From assembly GCA_903844385.1 (NCBI GenBank), contig CAIMTJ010000018.1, positions 1-64,000 on the forward strand: DNA of 64,000 nt, given 5' to 3'. The translations under genes and the position numbers were made by a program. Of the stretch, positions 21,076-32,528 are shown piece by piece (positions within the stretch are counted from its first letter, which is position 1; the number at the start of each line of letters is the position of its first letter). The notes below the pieces were generated by a model, which saw only the letters and a list, made by a program, of their open reading frames with translations, ran no database searches and was not told the origin of the DNA. The DNA is from an uncultured Burkholderiales bacterium. Its GTDB lineage: Bacteria; Pseudomonadota; Gammaproteobacteria; Burkholderiales; Burkholderiaceae_C.

Positions 21076-21642
21076 TTGGCCACCGAACAAGAACTCTCTG
21101 ACTTTTTGATCAGCGTTGAAAAACGAGCCTTCAAACGCTCTCTCTACCATGTGAGAGACGCGGAAGCCGCGCTTGATATTGTTCAAGACAGCATGATGAA
21201 ACTTTGTGAGCATTACAGCAACAAAAGTGTCACCGAACTTCCCATGTTGTTCCAGCGCATTCTCTCCAACACGACACTCGATTGGTTCAGGCGGCAAAAA
21301 ACCAAACACGCCTTGTTCTCCAATTTCAATGAGTTCGAGAGCGATAGCCAGGACCCAGACTTTGATTTTTTAGAGGTCAATGCATCCTCCTCCGGGATGG
21401 CGCAAAGCGACAGCGCAGAAAACATCCTCTCCCAAGCCCAAAACGTGGCCGAAATCGAAGAAGAAATAAAAAAGTTGCCCGCACGTCAACGCGAAGCCTT
21501 CCTATTGCGTTATTGGGAGGAGCTCGACGTTTCTGAGACCGCTGCAGCCATGGGCTGTTCGGTCGGTAGCGTAAAAACACATTGCTCTCGCGCCATTCAG
21601 GCACTATATTCAGCACTCAAGGCCAAAGGAATTCAACCATGA
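21076..21642 (+). CDS. sigma-70 family (ECF-type) RNA polymerase sigma factor
   Basis: The 188-residue protein has sigma region 2 (RDAEAALDIVQDSMMKL, about residues 27-43, then LDWFRRQKTKHALF) and region 4 (LPARQREAFLLRYWEELDVSETAAAMGCSVGSVKTHCSRAI, about residues 133-173). The best start is TTG at 21076, because no ATG precedes region 2 in frame. It begins a conserved Burkholderiales cluster with DUF3619, DUF3106 and RDD proteins, and its stop overlaps the next start as ATGA. The DUF3619 membrane protein behind it could be an anti-sigma-like partner, but that is inference. Confidence 0.9.
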   Translation: MATEQELSDFLISVEKRAFKRSLYHVRDAEAALDIVQDSMMKLCEHYSNKSVTELPMLFQRILSNTTLDWFRRQKTKHALFSNFNEFESDSQDPDFDFLEVNASSSGMAQSDSAENILSQAQNVAEIEEEIKKLPARQREAFLLRYWEELDVSETAAAMGCSVGSVKTHCSRAIQALYSALKAKGIQP

Positions 21643-22082
21643 CAACAAATTTCACAATACGAAATAATGTTGAAACCCAACTCGCAAAGCGATGGGTGCA
21701 CGGTTTGGACGCGTCCCTTGAGAGCTTGCCTCACCATGTCAATGAGCGGCTGCGTGTGGCTCGCCTCAAGGCGCTTGGCATGCGGCGTGTACAAGTCCAA
21801 CAATTGGCCAGCCACATGAATGTGCAGGGGGGAGCGGCCGTGTTATCGGGCCACGATGACGATCGCAGTGGGTGGTCGCGTTTGGCGTCCTTCTTGCCAC
21901 TGCTCGCTTTGTTGGCCGGCTTGATTGCGATTCATGACTTCCAAAACGACTCCAATGCTCACAAATTGGCCGACATCGACCAAGCCTTGCTGTTGGATGA
22001 TTTGCCACCCGATGCGTATATGGATCCTGGTTTTTTGAAATTTTTGAGTGTTCCCAGCAGCACCCAGCAAGCCCAGCCCTAA
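21639..22082 (+). CDS. DUF3619 family single-pass membrane protein
   Basis: A 147-residue protein starting at an ATG that overlaps the sigma factor stop. The N-terminal cytosolic half contains LPHHVNERLRVARLKALG, typical of DUF3619. One TM helix follows (about residues 88-104, LASFLPLLALLAGLIAI), then a short tail with DLPPDAYMDPGFLKFL. The position after a sigma factor gene, the membrane topology and the size suggest an anti-sigma role. There is no zinc-binding HXXXCXXC motif, so this remains a hypothesis. Confidence 0.8.
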   Translation: MTTNFTIRNNVETQLAKRWVHGLDASLESLPHHVNERLRVARLKALGMRRVQVQQLASHMNVQGGAAVLSGHDDDRSGWSRLASFLPLLALLAGLIAIHDFQNDSNAHKLADIDQALLLDDLPPDAYMDPGFLKFLSVPSSTQQAQP

Positions 22083-22188
22083 CCCAGCCCGCAGCATGCC
22101 CTTCTCCCGTGGACCGCTTATTGTCAAATTTTCCCTGAGTCCCCAATCCCTGGGCTCTGGAGCGGGCCAAGTCGCACAGCGGGGCGCC

Positions 22189-23028
22189 ATGATGGTGAGC
22201 GAGCTTGCCCGCAGCGTATCAGCGGCCCGAGCCTGGCTCGTGTCCTCAAGCCCCCGGCCATCTTTACGCCTGGCCTTGCTGGCCACACTGGGGCTAACGC
22301 TTTGCCTGGCGATTCAAGCCCAGAGCCCAGCCCCCAATCCCAATCCCAGCCCCAACGCCAACATGAACGCTGGCACCTCCAGCAGTGACTCGACATCGAG
22401 CAGCACCTCGACCAATTCCAGCACAAGCAGGACGGCCAACTCGTCCGTGAATGACGCCAGCGCTGAGGTGGGCGTCAAAACCATGCCCCCACTGGCTGCA
22501 CCCACATCACCGAGCAGTTCTGGCCCAAGACCAAGCCCGAGCCACCCGTTGTGGGGAGAATTGACCGCGCCGCAGCAACTCGCCTTGCAGCCCTTGAACC
22601 TGTTGTGGAGTGGCATCACCCAAGGGCAAAAAAGAAAATGGCTGGCCCTCGTTGACAACTTCTCCAGCCTCAACCCCAAAGACCAAGAAAAACTGCAGCA
22701 ACGCATGCACCAATGGGCCAGCTTGAGCACCCAAGAAAGAGCCCAAGCGCGGGTGATTTTCTCGCAGGTTCAACAACTCTCGGGCGATGATCGTTTGAGC
22801 AAATGGCAAGCCTACGAGGCCTTGGAGCCGACAGAAAAAACCAAGCTGGCCAACTCCACCAAAATGCTCCCCAACAGCGCTGCCATCTCACCCGCCCCCT
22901 TGGCACTGCACCCCACAGCGTCGGTCAATTTACTCTTTCCCGAGTCCTTCAGCAGCACCCGACTGGAGACCGAACAGCTCTTGCGTAAAACCCTCTTGCC
23001 CCCAAAGCCTCAGCCCCCCTCGCCTTGA
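22189..23028 (+). CDS. DUF3106 family exported protein
   Basis: From the ATG at 22189 the protein is 279 residues with a signal peptide (about residues 20-43, LRLALLATLGLTLCLAIQAQS). A low-complexity Ser/Thr/Asn/Pro stretch (about 45-120) follows, then the DUF3106 domain (LTAPQQLALQPLNLLWSGIT, KRKWLALVDNF, LQQRMHQWASLSTQERAQAR). The frame is open back to 22048; an ATG at 22096 is an alternative but would put about 50 polar residues before the signal. It is the third gene of the sigma factor module. Its function is unknown. Confidence 0.78.
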   Translation: MMVSELARSVSAARAWLVSSSPRPSLRLALLATLGLTLCLAIQAQSPAPNPNPSPNANMNAGTSSSDSTSSSTSTNSSTSRTANSSVNDASAEVGVKTMPPLAAPTSPSSSGPRPSPSHPLWGELTAPQQLALQPLNLLWSGITQGQKRKWLALVDNFSSLNPKDQEKLQQRMHQWASLSTQERAQARVIFSQVQQLSGDDRLSKWQAYEALEPTEKTKLANSTKMLPNSAAISPAPLALHPTASVNLLFPESFSSTRLETEQLLRKTLLPPKPQPPSP

Positions 23029-23094
23029 GCGCCAGGCCTGAGGCTCAGGCACAGGCCCCAAGCGAGACTTGAGCCCCCATTGTTGAACCCTGCC

Positions 23095-23796
23095 ATGAAC
23101 GTCAAGCCTGCAGCCAGCGCGCCACCCGCCTCACCCTTAAGCGCACAAGATCTCGCCGCCTTGCTGCCCCCTCCAAGCCTTTGGCGTCGCATGGCGTGTT
23201 GGACCTACGAGGGGGTGCTGCTCTTTGGCGTGGTCTTCATGGCGAGTTTGGTCTTCACCGTTGTGTCCCAAGGCGTGAAGTTGTTGTTGGCCCTGCTCGT
23301 GACACCCGGCGCGCTCTCCACACCGCCTCTGGACCTCGCGAGTGTGGGGGCGAGCAGCAGTGCTTTGCCCTCGAGCCCTGAGCGTGAGTTGCTGCAAGTG
23401 TGGATCTTGAGCGTGGTGTTGGTCTATTTTGTTTTCTTTTGGACAAGAGGACAAACGCTCGCCATGAAGACCTGGAACTTGAGAGTCACCACGCAAAGTG
23501 GACAAGCCTTGAGCACGCAGCACGCGCTCGCGCGCTTGGTGCTCAGTTGGGTGTGGTTTTGGCCGCCCTTGCTGGTGGCGCTCCCGTTTGAGATGTCTTT
23601 GGCCGCTCGCAGTGCGATTGGCCTGGCTTGGATTGTTTTTTGGGCAGCAATGAGCTTACTTCATCCTCGGCAACAGTTTTGGCACGATGCCTGCGCGGGC
23701 ACCGAGCTTATCCAAACACCACCACTGGACAAGGACCCCAAGGACACCAAGGAAACCAAGGACACCCACCACCGCTCAGCTTCAAACACGCATTGA
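23095..23796 (+). CDS. RDD family membrane protein
   Basis: A 233-residue protein with the RDD domain. The first TM helix follows WRRMACWTYEGVLLFG, a second pair of helices lies around residues 105-125 and 150-195, and the conserved basic/aromatic stretch is RGQTLAMKTWNLRV. The family is thought to include transporters or assembly factors, but no role is established here. The C-terminus is a charged repeat-like tail (KDPKDTKETKDTHH), encoded by near-repeats of ccaaggacacc. I chose the ATG at 23095 over the earlier TTG at 23080. It is the last gene of the sigma factor module. Confidence 0.82.
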   Translation: MNVKPAASAPPASPLSAQDLAALLPPPSLWRRMACWTYEGVLLFGVVFMASLVFTVVSQGVKLLLALLVTPGALSTPPLDLASVGASSSALPSSPERELLQVWILSVVLVYFVFFWTRGQTLAMKTWNLRVTTQSGQALSTQHALARLVLSWVWFWPPLLVALPFEMSLAARSAIGLAWIVFWAAMSLLHPRQQFWHDACAGTELIQTPPLDKDPKDTKETKDTHHRSASNTH

Positions 23797-23871
23797 CGGC
23801 TCACTGATCCTGCCGGCCCTGCCTCACCCTGGCGCGCAACCCATGCACCCTTGCCTACCATCCCTCCTCTC

Positions 23872-24285
23872 ATGAAAACCCAAGAAACCCAGCAACAAAA
23901 GAGCCGCCGAGGGTTGTCTCGCATCTGGCACGCCCTGGGCTTCTCGATCGAAGGGCTCAAGGCGGGCTGGTTTGAAACGGCCTTTCGACAAGAGAGCTTG
24001 ATCGCGCTGGTGCTCATCCCCAGCGCCTTTTACCTGGGCCACAACTGGGTCGAAGTGGCTTTGCTCATCGGCAGCGTGCTCTTGGTGATGGTGGTGGAGT
24101 TGCTCAACACCGCCATCGAGTCGGCCATAGACCGCGTGGGGGTGGACTGGCACGCCTTGTCCAAACGCGCCAAAGATCTGGGCTCAGCAGCGGTGCTGCT
24201 CGCCTTGCTGCTGTGCCTGGGGGTGTGGCTGAGCGCCTTGTGGCATGCGAGCTTTTGGGCGCGCTTGGCCCCACTGATCGCTTAG
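23872..24285 (+). CDS. dgkA: diacylglycerol kinase
   Basis: The 137-residue protein matches the small trimeric membrane diacylglycerol kinase that recycles diacylglycerol to phosphatidic acid. Three TM helices lie around residues 45-60, 65-90 and 108-130, with the signature ELLNTAIESAIDRVG between the second and third. A basic amphipathic N-terminus (SRRGLSRIWHALGFSIEGLKAGW) precedes TM1. The ATG at 23872 starts it; the frame before it is not conserved. It follows the RDD gene by 75 bp. Confidence 0.93.
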   Translation: MKTQETQQQKSRRGLSRIWHALGFSIEGLKAGWFETAFRQESLIALVLIPSAFYLGHNWVEVALLIGSVLLVMVVELLNTAIESAIDRVGVDWHALSKRAKDLGSAAVLLALLLCLGVWLSALWHASFWARLAPLIA

Positions 24286-24318
24286 GCGCAGGCGAAACGC
24301 CAAGCCCATGGGTTGAAC

Positions 24319-26521
<2,203 letters not shown>

Positions 26522-26545
26522 AAGTCAAAAAGGTTGAAGTTTGCC

Positions 26546-27715
26546 GTGAATTATGTCACCCAGGTGCACGAATCCATCCAAAGCATCAAAAAAACACAAT
26601 GGAACGACTTGCTTGCCGCACAGCGTGAGCCCACGCCCTTCATGCGCCATGAGTATTTGAACGCCTTGGAGGTGAGCCTGAGCGCGGTGGCAGACACGGG
26701 CTGGCAGTCGCGCTTTGTCACCCTGGAGGGCGATGGCCGCTTGCTGGGCGCTTGCCCACTGTACCTAAAAACACACTCTTACGGCGAGTATGTCTTTGAC
26801 TGGGCCTGGGCACAGGCCTACGAGCGCCATGGCCTGGACTATTACCCCAAGGCCTTGGTGGCCGTGCCCTTCACGCCGGTGCCAGGAGCGCGCTTGTTGG
26901 CCCTTGACGATGCGCTCAGGCTCGCTTTGCTCAACGAAGTCATGCGCTTGTGTGCGGCTTGGCAAGTGTCTTCCTTGCACCTGCTCTTTACCAGTGCCGA
27001 CGATCAGCGTGCCAGCGAGTCGCTCGGGCTCATGCAGCGGCAAACCGTGCAGTTCCATTGGCAAAACCCGGGTGCTCCCCGCGTCACGAGTTTTGACGAG
27101 TTTTTGATGACACTCAACCAAGACAAACGCAAAAAAATTCGCCAAGAAAGAAACAAAGTGCTCCAAGCCGGTGTTGAGTTTTGCGCCATCGAAGGTCCAG
27201 ACATGAGCGAAGAGAACTGGGACTTTTTCTACCGCTGTTACTCACAAACCTATTACGAACACGGCAATGCGCCCTATTTGAGTCGCGAGTTCTTTCGCGC
27301 GCAAGCCAGCCTGATGCCCGAGAATTGGTTGTTCTTTAAAGCCAAGCAAGGCGGCGAAGACATCGCTTGCAGCCTCATTGGCCTGGAGCGCCACCCCACC
27401 ACGCAAGCCCCCAGGGTGGCCTACGGGCGCTACTGGGGTGCGACTCGGCGAGTGGACTGCTTGCACTTTGAGGCCTGCTACTACCAGCCTTTGGCTTGGT
27501 GCATCGAGCATGGGGTCGAGCGGTTTGAAGGCGGCGCACAAGGTGAGCACAAAATGGCCCGGGCCTTGCTGCCGGTCTCCACCCACAGCGCGCACTGGCT
27601 GGCTCACCCGAGTTTTGCCAATGCGGTTGAGCACTTTTTAGAGCGTGAGGGCCAAGGCATGAACGAGTACTTGGAGCACCTCAAAAGCCGCAACCCCATC
27701 AAAGCCAAGCCCTAG
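26546..27715 (+). CDS. GNAT-like acyltransferase of the COG3146/DUF482 family
   Basis: A 389-residue protein of the family annotated as peptidoglycan-related (FemAB/BioF2-like) acetyltransferases. Visible blocks are FMRHEYLNALE, CPLYLKTHSYGEYVFDWAWAQAYERHGLDYYPK, LNQDKRKKIRQERNKV, YRCYSQTYYEHGNAPYLSREFF and RFEGGAQGEHKMARAL. The substrate is not known; the name rests on fold similarity. I placed the start at GTG 26546, just before conserved residues, while the frame is open to 26456. It is divergent from nadE and convergent with ppa. Confidence 0.82.
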   Translation: MNYVTQVHESIQSIKKTQWNDLLAAQREPTPFMRHEYLNALEVSLSAVADTGWQSRFVTLEGDGRLLGACPLYLKTHSYGEYVFDWAWAQAYERHGLDYYPKALVAVPFTPVPGARLLALDDALRLALLNEVMRLCAAWQVSSLHLLFTSADDQRASESLGLMQRQTVQFHWQNPGAPRVTSFDEFLMTLNQDKRKKIRQERNKVLQAGVEFCAIEGPDMSEENWDFFYRCYSQTYYEHGNAPYLSREFFRAQASLMPENWLFFKAKQGGEDIACSLIGLERHPTTQAPRVAYGRYWGATRRVDCLHFEACYYQPLAWCIEHGVERFEGGAQGEHKMARALLPVSTHSAHWLAHPSFANAVEHFLEREGQGMNEYLEHLKSRNPIKAKP

Positions 27716-27752
27716 GCGGTGGACACTGCCCCCAACAGCCAACGGCCAAGCC

Positions 27753-28292
27753 TTATTTTTTCTGGGCCATTTGGTAGTTGTGAATGCCCTCAGCCACTTC
27801 TTGGCGCGCGGCATCGGGGCCTTCCCAGCCCAACACCTTGACCCACTTGCCCACTTCCAAGTCTTTGTAATGCTCAAAGAAGTGGGTGATGGTTTTTAAG
27901 CGCATGGGATTCAAGTCCTCGGGCTTTTGCCACTGGGTATAGATGGACAAAATCTTATCGGTGGGAACGGCCAAAATCTTGCCGTCCATGCCCGCTTCGT
28001 CTTCCATTTTCAAAATACCAATGGGCCTGCAAGTCACCACGACCCCAGGAATCAAGGGCACCGGGGTGATCACCAAAACGTCCACCGGGTCACCATCGCC
28101 ACTGATGGTCTTGGGCACATAGCCGTAGTTGGTGGGGTAGTGCATGGATGTGCTCATGAAGCGATCCACAAAAATCGCCCCCGACTCTTTGTCCACCTCG
28201 TACTTGACGGGGTCGGCATTCATGGGGATTTCAATGATGACGTTAAAAAAATGAGGAGCGTCGGGGCCAGGGTTTACGTTATCTAGTGACAT
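27753..28292 (-). CDS. ppa: soluble inorganic pyrophosphatase
   Basis: A family I Mg2+-dependent PPase of 179 residues that pulls biosynthetic reactions by hydrolysing pyrophosphate. The active-site signature is DGDPVDVLV (metal aspartates, about residues 66-74). Other family blocks are [31 protein letters not shown] and [12 protein letters not shown]. The ATG at 28292 precedes the conserved N-terminus; the longer frame to 28352 is not conserved. It is divergent from the membrane pyrophosphatase hppA with a 299-bp gap. Confidence 0.96.
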   Translation of the reverse strand: MSLDNVNPGPDAPHFFNVIIEIPMNADPVKYEVDKESGAIFVDRFMSTSMHYPTNYGYVPKTISGDGDPVDVLVITPVPLIPGVVVTCRPIGILKMEDEAGMDGKILAVPTDKILSIYTQWQKPEDLNPMRLKTITHFFEHYKDLEVGKWVKVLGWEGPDAARQEVAEGIHNYQMAQKK

Positions 28293-28591
28293 GGTTTTGA
28301 AGGTTGAGAGACGAAAAGAATTCAGTACTTTCCCTATTTTAAGCCTTTCCAATGCCCAATTGGCCTTGAATACAACGCTTTGGGTTTACATTGATGCATC
28401 AATTCCACGAGAGCGCCACTTATCCGTGTCAACACCAGGGTCTATGGGAAGGCTGGACGACAGCGTCGCGTGTTGGGTTGGTAGGGATGAAACCCAAAGC
28501 TTGAGGTCTGGGCCTTGGATGGGTTGAGTCGGGTCGGACTTCATGGGTCCCACTATTAATGTCTGCGTTCTGTACCTTTTAAGGAGAGTTT

Positions 28592-30808
28592 ATGTCTGGC
28601 AATACTGCGCTGATCTTTGCACTTGCATGTGGCCTCGTGGCCGTGCTTTATGGCTTTTGGGCCCGATCCTCTATTTTGGCCATGGACCCAGGCAACGCGC
28701 GCATGCAAGAGATTGCGGCGGCGATTGAACAAGGCGCTGGTGCTTATTTAGCTCGGCAATACCAAACCATTGCCATGGTGGGTGTCATTTTGACCATCCT
28801 CATTGGGCTCTTTTTGGACTCCATCACGGCCGTGGGCTTTGTGATGGGTGCGGTGCTCTCGGGCGCTTGCGGATTTATCGGCATGAATGTGTCGGTCAAA
28901 GCCAATGTGCGCACCGCCCAAGCCGCCACCGGTGGCATTGCGCCGGCCTTGGACGTCGCGTTCAAAGGCGGCGCCATCACCGGCATGCTGGTGGTGGGCT
29001 TGGGGCTCATCGGGGTGAGCGGCTTTTTTTGGTACTTGACCCATAACAATCCTGGCGCTTCAGGTCAACAACTGTCTGAGCTGCTCAACCCCTTGATTGG
29101 TTTTGCGTTTGGCTCCTCACTCATCTCCATCTTTGCCAGGCTCGGTGGCGGCATCTTCACCAAAGGCGCCGATGTGGGCGCCGACTTGGTGGGCAAAGTC
29201 GAAGCCGGTATCCCAGAGGACGACCCAAGGAACCCGGCCGTCATTGCCGACAACGTGGGCGACAACGTGGGCGACTGTGCAGGCATGGCCGCTGACCTCT
29301 TTGAGACCTATGCGGTGACCTTGATTGCCACCATGGTGCTCGGTGCCTTGGTGGTGAGCGCTGCGCCCGCCCAAGCCGCCCTCTACCCCTTGGTGCTGGG
29401 AGGCGTGTCGATTTTGGCCTCGATTGTGGGCTGCTTTTTCGTCAAAGCATCGCCTGGCATGAAAAACGTGATGCCCGCCCTCTACAAGGGCTTGATCGTG
29501 GCAGGTCTCTTGAGTCTGGGCGCATTTGCGCTGGTGACTTGGAACATGATGCCCGATGATGCCATCAAAGCGAGCGGCTCACGCATGGCCCTGTTTGGAT
29601 CGTGCACGGTCGGGCTCTTGCTCACCGCCGCCCTCGTGTGGATCACTGAGTACTACACGGGCACCGATTACGCGCCGGTCAAACATGTCGCTCAAGCCTC
29701 CACCACAGGACACGCCACCAACATCATCGCGGGCATTGGCATTTCCATGAAGTCCACCGCTTACCCCGTGCTGTCGGTGTGTGCTGCGATTTTGGCCGCC
29801 TACGGCATGGCGGGTCTGTATGGCGTGGCCATTGCGGCCACGGCCATGCTCAGCATGGCGGGCATCGTTGTCGCCTTGGACGCCTATGGCCCCATCACCG
29901 ACAACGCCGGCGGTATTGCCGAGATGGCCGAGTTGCCTGCGAGCGTGCGCGAAGTCACCGACCCCTTGGACGCGGTGGGCAACACCACCAAAGCCGTGAC
30001 CAAGGGTTATGCCATTGGGTCGGCCGGTTTGGCCGCCTTGGTGCTTTTTGCCGACTACACCCACAAATTGTCAGCCAGCGGACAAGACGTCACCTTTGAC
30101 CTCTCCGACCCCTTGGTGATCGTGGGCCTCTTTATTGGCGGCATGATCCCCTACCTCTTTGGTGCCATGGCGATGGAGGCCGTGGGCCGATCCGCCTCTG
30201 CGGTGGTGGAAGAGGTCAGGCGCCAATTTCGCGAAATCAAAGGCATCATGGATGGATCGGGCAAGCCCGAGTATGGTCGCGCCGTTGACATGCTCACCAC
30301 GGCCGCCATCAAAGAGATGATGATTCCCTCGCTCTTGCCGGTGGTGGTTCCTATTTTGGTGGGCTTGATCCTCGGGCCCAAAGCCTTGGGTGGCTTGCTG
30401 ATGGGCACCATTGTCACGGGGCTCTTTGTCGCTATTTCCATGTGCACGGGTGGTGGGGCTTGGGACAATGCCAAAAAATACATTGAAGACGGCCACTTTG
30501 GCGGCAAGGGCAGCGACGCGCACAAAGCGGCGGTGACGGGTGACACTGTGGGCGACCCCTACAAGGACACCGCCGGCCCCGCGGTCAACCCCTTGATCAA
30601 AATCATCAACATTGTGGCGCTCCTGTTGGTGCCCCTCTTGCCTGTGGCACCTCACGCAGCGCCTGCGGCCAAGACCACCGAGATGAATCCGCCAGCCGTG
30701 ATGGCGCCAAGCGGCGACTCTTCAACGCCTCCCATGACGGGCGCGTTGCCTGAGGCGACCAAGACCAGCGACGCCCCTGCGGCAGCTGCAACTGCAGCCC
30801 CCAAGTAA
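28592..30808 (+). CDS. hppA: K+-insensitive proton-translocating membrane pyrophosphatase
   Basis: A 738-residue membrane protein with about 16 helices that couples pyrophosphate hydrolysis to proton pumping. The catalytic motifs are [40 protein letters not shown] and, near the C-terminus, [17 protein letters not shown]. Lys467 in [10 protein letters not shown] is the residue typical of K+-independent enzymes (K+-dependent forms have Ala). After the last helix there is an added Ala/Pro/Thr-rich tail of about 50 residues ([11 protein letters not shown] onward), not needed for the known fold. AAGGAG 7-12 nt before the ATG sets the start. It stands alone, divergent from ppa, and ends at a strong terminator. 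Confidence 0.95.
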   Translation: MSGNTALIFALACGLVAVLYGFWARSSILAMDPGNARMQEIAAAIEQGAGAYLARQYQTIAMVGVILTILIGLFLDSITAVGFVMGAVLSGACGFIGMNVSVKANVRTAQAATGGIAPALDVAFKGGAITGMLVVGLGLIGVSGFFWYLTHNNPGASGQQLSELLNPLIGFAFGSSLISIFARLGGGIFTKGADVGADLVGKVEAGIPEDDPRNPAVIADNVGDNVGDCAGMAADLFETYAVTLIATMVLGALVVSAAPAQAALYPLVLGGVSILASIVGCFFVKASPGMKNVMPALYKGLIVAGLLSLGAFALVTWNMMPDDAIKASGSRMALFGSCTVGLLLTAALVWITEYYTGTDYAPVKHVAQASTTGHATNIIAGIGISMKSTAYPVLSVCAAILAAYGMAGLYGVAIAATAMLSMAGIVVALDAYGPITDNAGGIAEMAELPASVREVTDPLDAVGNTTKAVTKGYAIGSAGLAALVLFADYTHKLSASGQDVTFDLSDPLVIVGLFIGGMIPYLFGAMAMEAVGRSASAVVEEVRRQFREIKGIMDGSGKPEYGRAVDMLTTAAIKEMMIPSLLPVVVPILVGLILGPKALGGLLMGTIVTGLFVAISMCTGGGAWDNAKKYIEDGHFGGKGSDAHKAAVTGDTVGDPYKDTAGPAVNPLIKIINIVALLLVPLLPVAPHAAPAAKTTEMNPPAVMAPSGDSSTPPMTGALPEATKTSDAPAAAATAAPK

Positions 30809-30836
30809 ACCAGCATCTGCTGAGAGCTCAAAGTCA

Positions 30837-30865
30837 AGCAGTCCCCGTGTGGGGACTGCTTTTTT
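30837..30865 (+). terminator. intrinsic terminator after hppA
   Basis: A perfect 10-bp stem AGCAGTCCCC/GGGGACTGCT (30837-30860, loop GTGT) is followed by TTTTT (30861-30865). It lies 28 nt past the hppA stop. Confidence 0.9.
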
Positions 30866-31601
30866 GGTGTTGGGGCAGACACCTTGGGCCCCGCTTGGCG
30901 AAAAGCCTTCCAGCGCTGAGACTGACCAAGCAGCGCTTGACGGCGCTTGACAGCGCTCTTGCTGTTACTCTTGCTCTTCAAATTTATCGCGCCCACTATC
31001 AACCCACATCATGAAAAGCTCTTTGAGCGATTAGAAGTTTTGTGCTGCGTGATGAACGACGTGACGGATGACGTGATGGATGACGAGCTCAAAATCAGCA
31101 AAAACCACCACAACACGACAATCAAAACGCTCGCCATAGTTCTCAGCAAGTTTGTACAGACTTGGGGTTGATTGTTGAACGCATGTCAGTGGAAATCTTC
31201 AACCCACCCGGTCCATGTGCTCTGATTCAATAGTCATGAGCGCTCCAAATCACGTCGAGACGACTGGCTTCATGGGCCGCTCAATGCAACATTGTCAATT
31301 CTTGACCCCGTCATTTGCGAGAAAGAACAAGGGTTATCCTGAGGGCCGGGCCTTTTGCGTGACCATTAACATTCAATCTCACATCGGTCGTTGATGACAT
31401 GGCCCAATACCCTTTTTCTCTAAGACGGGGGGTGAAACAACCAACAGGCCCTTGAGGCTCGCTTAGAAACTGGTTTTGGGTAAAAAAAGGTCCAAGAAAT
31501 AGGGCTCAATCGACTCAGACTCAGTCACTCTCAACCCAGTTTTAAGCTCGACGTGGTGTGGGTGATGGATGGATTTTTTTTATTTTTTAAGGACATGCGT
31601 G
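30866..31601. other. 736-bp region with no supported gene
   Basis: This is the longest gap in the window. A 74-codon frame at 30947-31171 starts in a run of leucine codons and has no recognisable family; I do not support it. A near-repeat (GGATGACG twice around 31066-31085) is present. No confident promoter, riboswitch or operator was found. The AT-rich stretch just before 31602 carries the AAGGA ribosome site of the lyase gene. Confidence 0.5.
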
Positions 31602-32492
31602 ATGGTGACTAGAAATGCTGAATTGACCCTTCGTTTTCGTCAAATGTTGACCCCAGGCGCTGGCAACTTGATGCCAGGAGCAGGTAATGCCTTGACCGCG
31701 AGGGTCATCGAGGCCACCGGTCACTCGATGTTGATGGTCAGCGGTGCGGCGGTGGCCAATACCTTTTTGGGGGTGCCCGACATCGGCTTGGTGTCATTGT
31801 CTGACTTGGCCTCCCATGTGAGCGCCATCCGCGACGCGGTCAATATTCCGATTTTGGTCGACGGTGATACTGGCTTTGGCAATGCCATCAATGTGGTTCA
31901 CACCATCAAGGTCCTTGAGCGTGCCGGCGCCAATGGCATCATGATTGAAGACCAAACCTTCCCCAAGCGCTGCGGGCATTTTGAGGGCAAAGAGGTCATC
32001 AGCAAGAGTGAAATGGTGCAAAAAATCCAGGCCGCTGTTGACACGCGCGAAGACCCCAATTTGATGATCTTGGCCAGAACCGATTCCCGATCGGTCGAAG
32101 GCATTGAAGGCGCCTTTGACCGCGCTCGTGCCTACCAGGAAGCCGGTGCAGACTTCCTCTTCATTGAAGCGCCTTTGTCCAATGAAGAGTTGGCCTCCAT
32201 TCCCAAAGAGGTTCCTGGCATCCATGTCTGCAATTTGGTGGTCGGGGGTAAAACACCCCTGCTGGGCCAAAAAGAATTGGCCAAAATGGGGTTTTCATTG
32301 ATCGTGTATGCCAACGTGGCATTGCAAGCGTCCTTGATGGCCATGCAAACGTGCTTGAAGCGCTTGCACGAACAAGGCTCAATCACCGGCATGGAAGACC
32401 AACTGATGATGTTCAAAGAGCGCCAGCAAATGGTCAACGCCCAGCACTTCAATGACCTGGCCGAACAATACGGTGGTCGCAAAGTCAATTGA
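31602..32492 (+). CDS. isocitrate lyase/PEP mutase-family carboxylic acid lyase
   Basis: A 296-residue TIM-barrel protein of the family that includes 2-methylisocitrate lyase, 2,3-dimethylmalate lyase and PEP phosphonomutase. Metal-binding DGDTGFG lies near residues 86-92, the catalytic cysteine (124) is in PKRCGHFEG, and ARTDS and GADFLFIEAP follow. KRCGH points to a C-C lyase rather than a phosphonomutase. I chose the ATG at 31602 with AAGGA 8 nt upstream, over an ATG at 31569. It leads a cluster with LeuC- and LeuD-like subunits and a Bug protein. By analogy with nicotinate-fermenting bacteria, a 2,3-dimethylmalate-like acid could be split to pyruvate plus a short acid. The exact substrate is inference. 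Confidence 0.85.
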   Translation: MVTRNAELTLRFRQMLTPGAGNLMPGAGNALTARVIEATGHSMLMVSGAAVANTFLGVPDIGLVSLSDLASHVSAIRDAVNIPILVDGDTGFGNAINVVHTIKVLERAGANGIMIEDQTFPKRCGHFEGKEVISKSEMVQKIQAAVDTREDPNLMILARTDSRSVEGIEGAFDRARAYQEAGADFLFIEAPLSNEELASIPKEVPGIHVCNLVVGGKTPLLGQKELAKMGFSLIVYANVALQASLMAMQTCLKRLHEQGSITGMEDQLMMFKERQQMVNAQHFNDLAEQYGGRKVN

Positions 32493-32528
32493 TGCTTGAC
32501 TTACCCATCTTTATTTTTGGAGTCTCCC

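Noticed and set aside
30947-31171. 74-codon frame after hppA
   Set aside because: It begins with a leucine run, has no ribosome site of note and no family. I treat the region as noncoding.
32496-32528. TTG start extending the LeuC-like protein by 11 residues
   Set aside because: The ATG at 32529 has GGAG 6 nt upstream and begins the conserved N-terminus.
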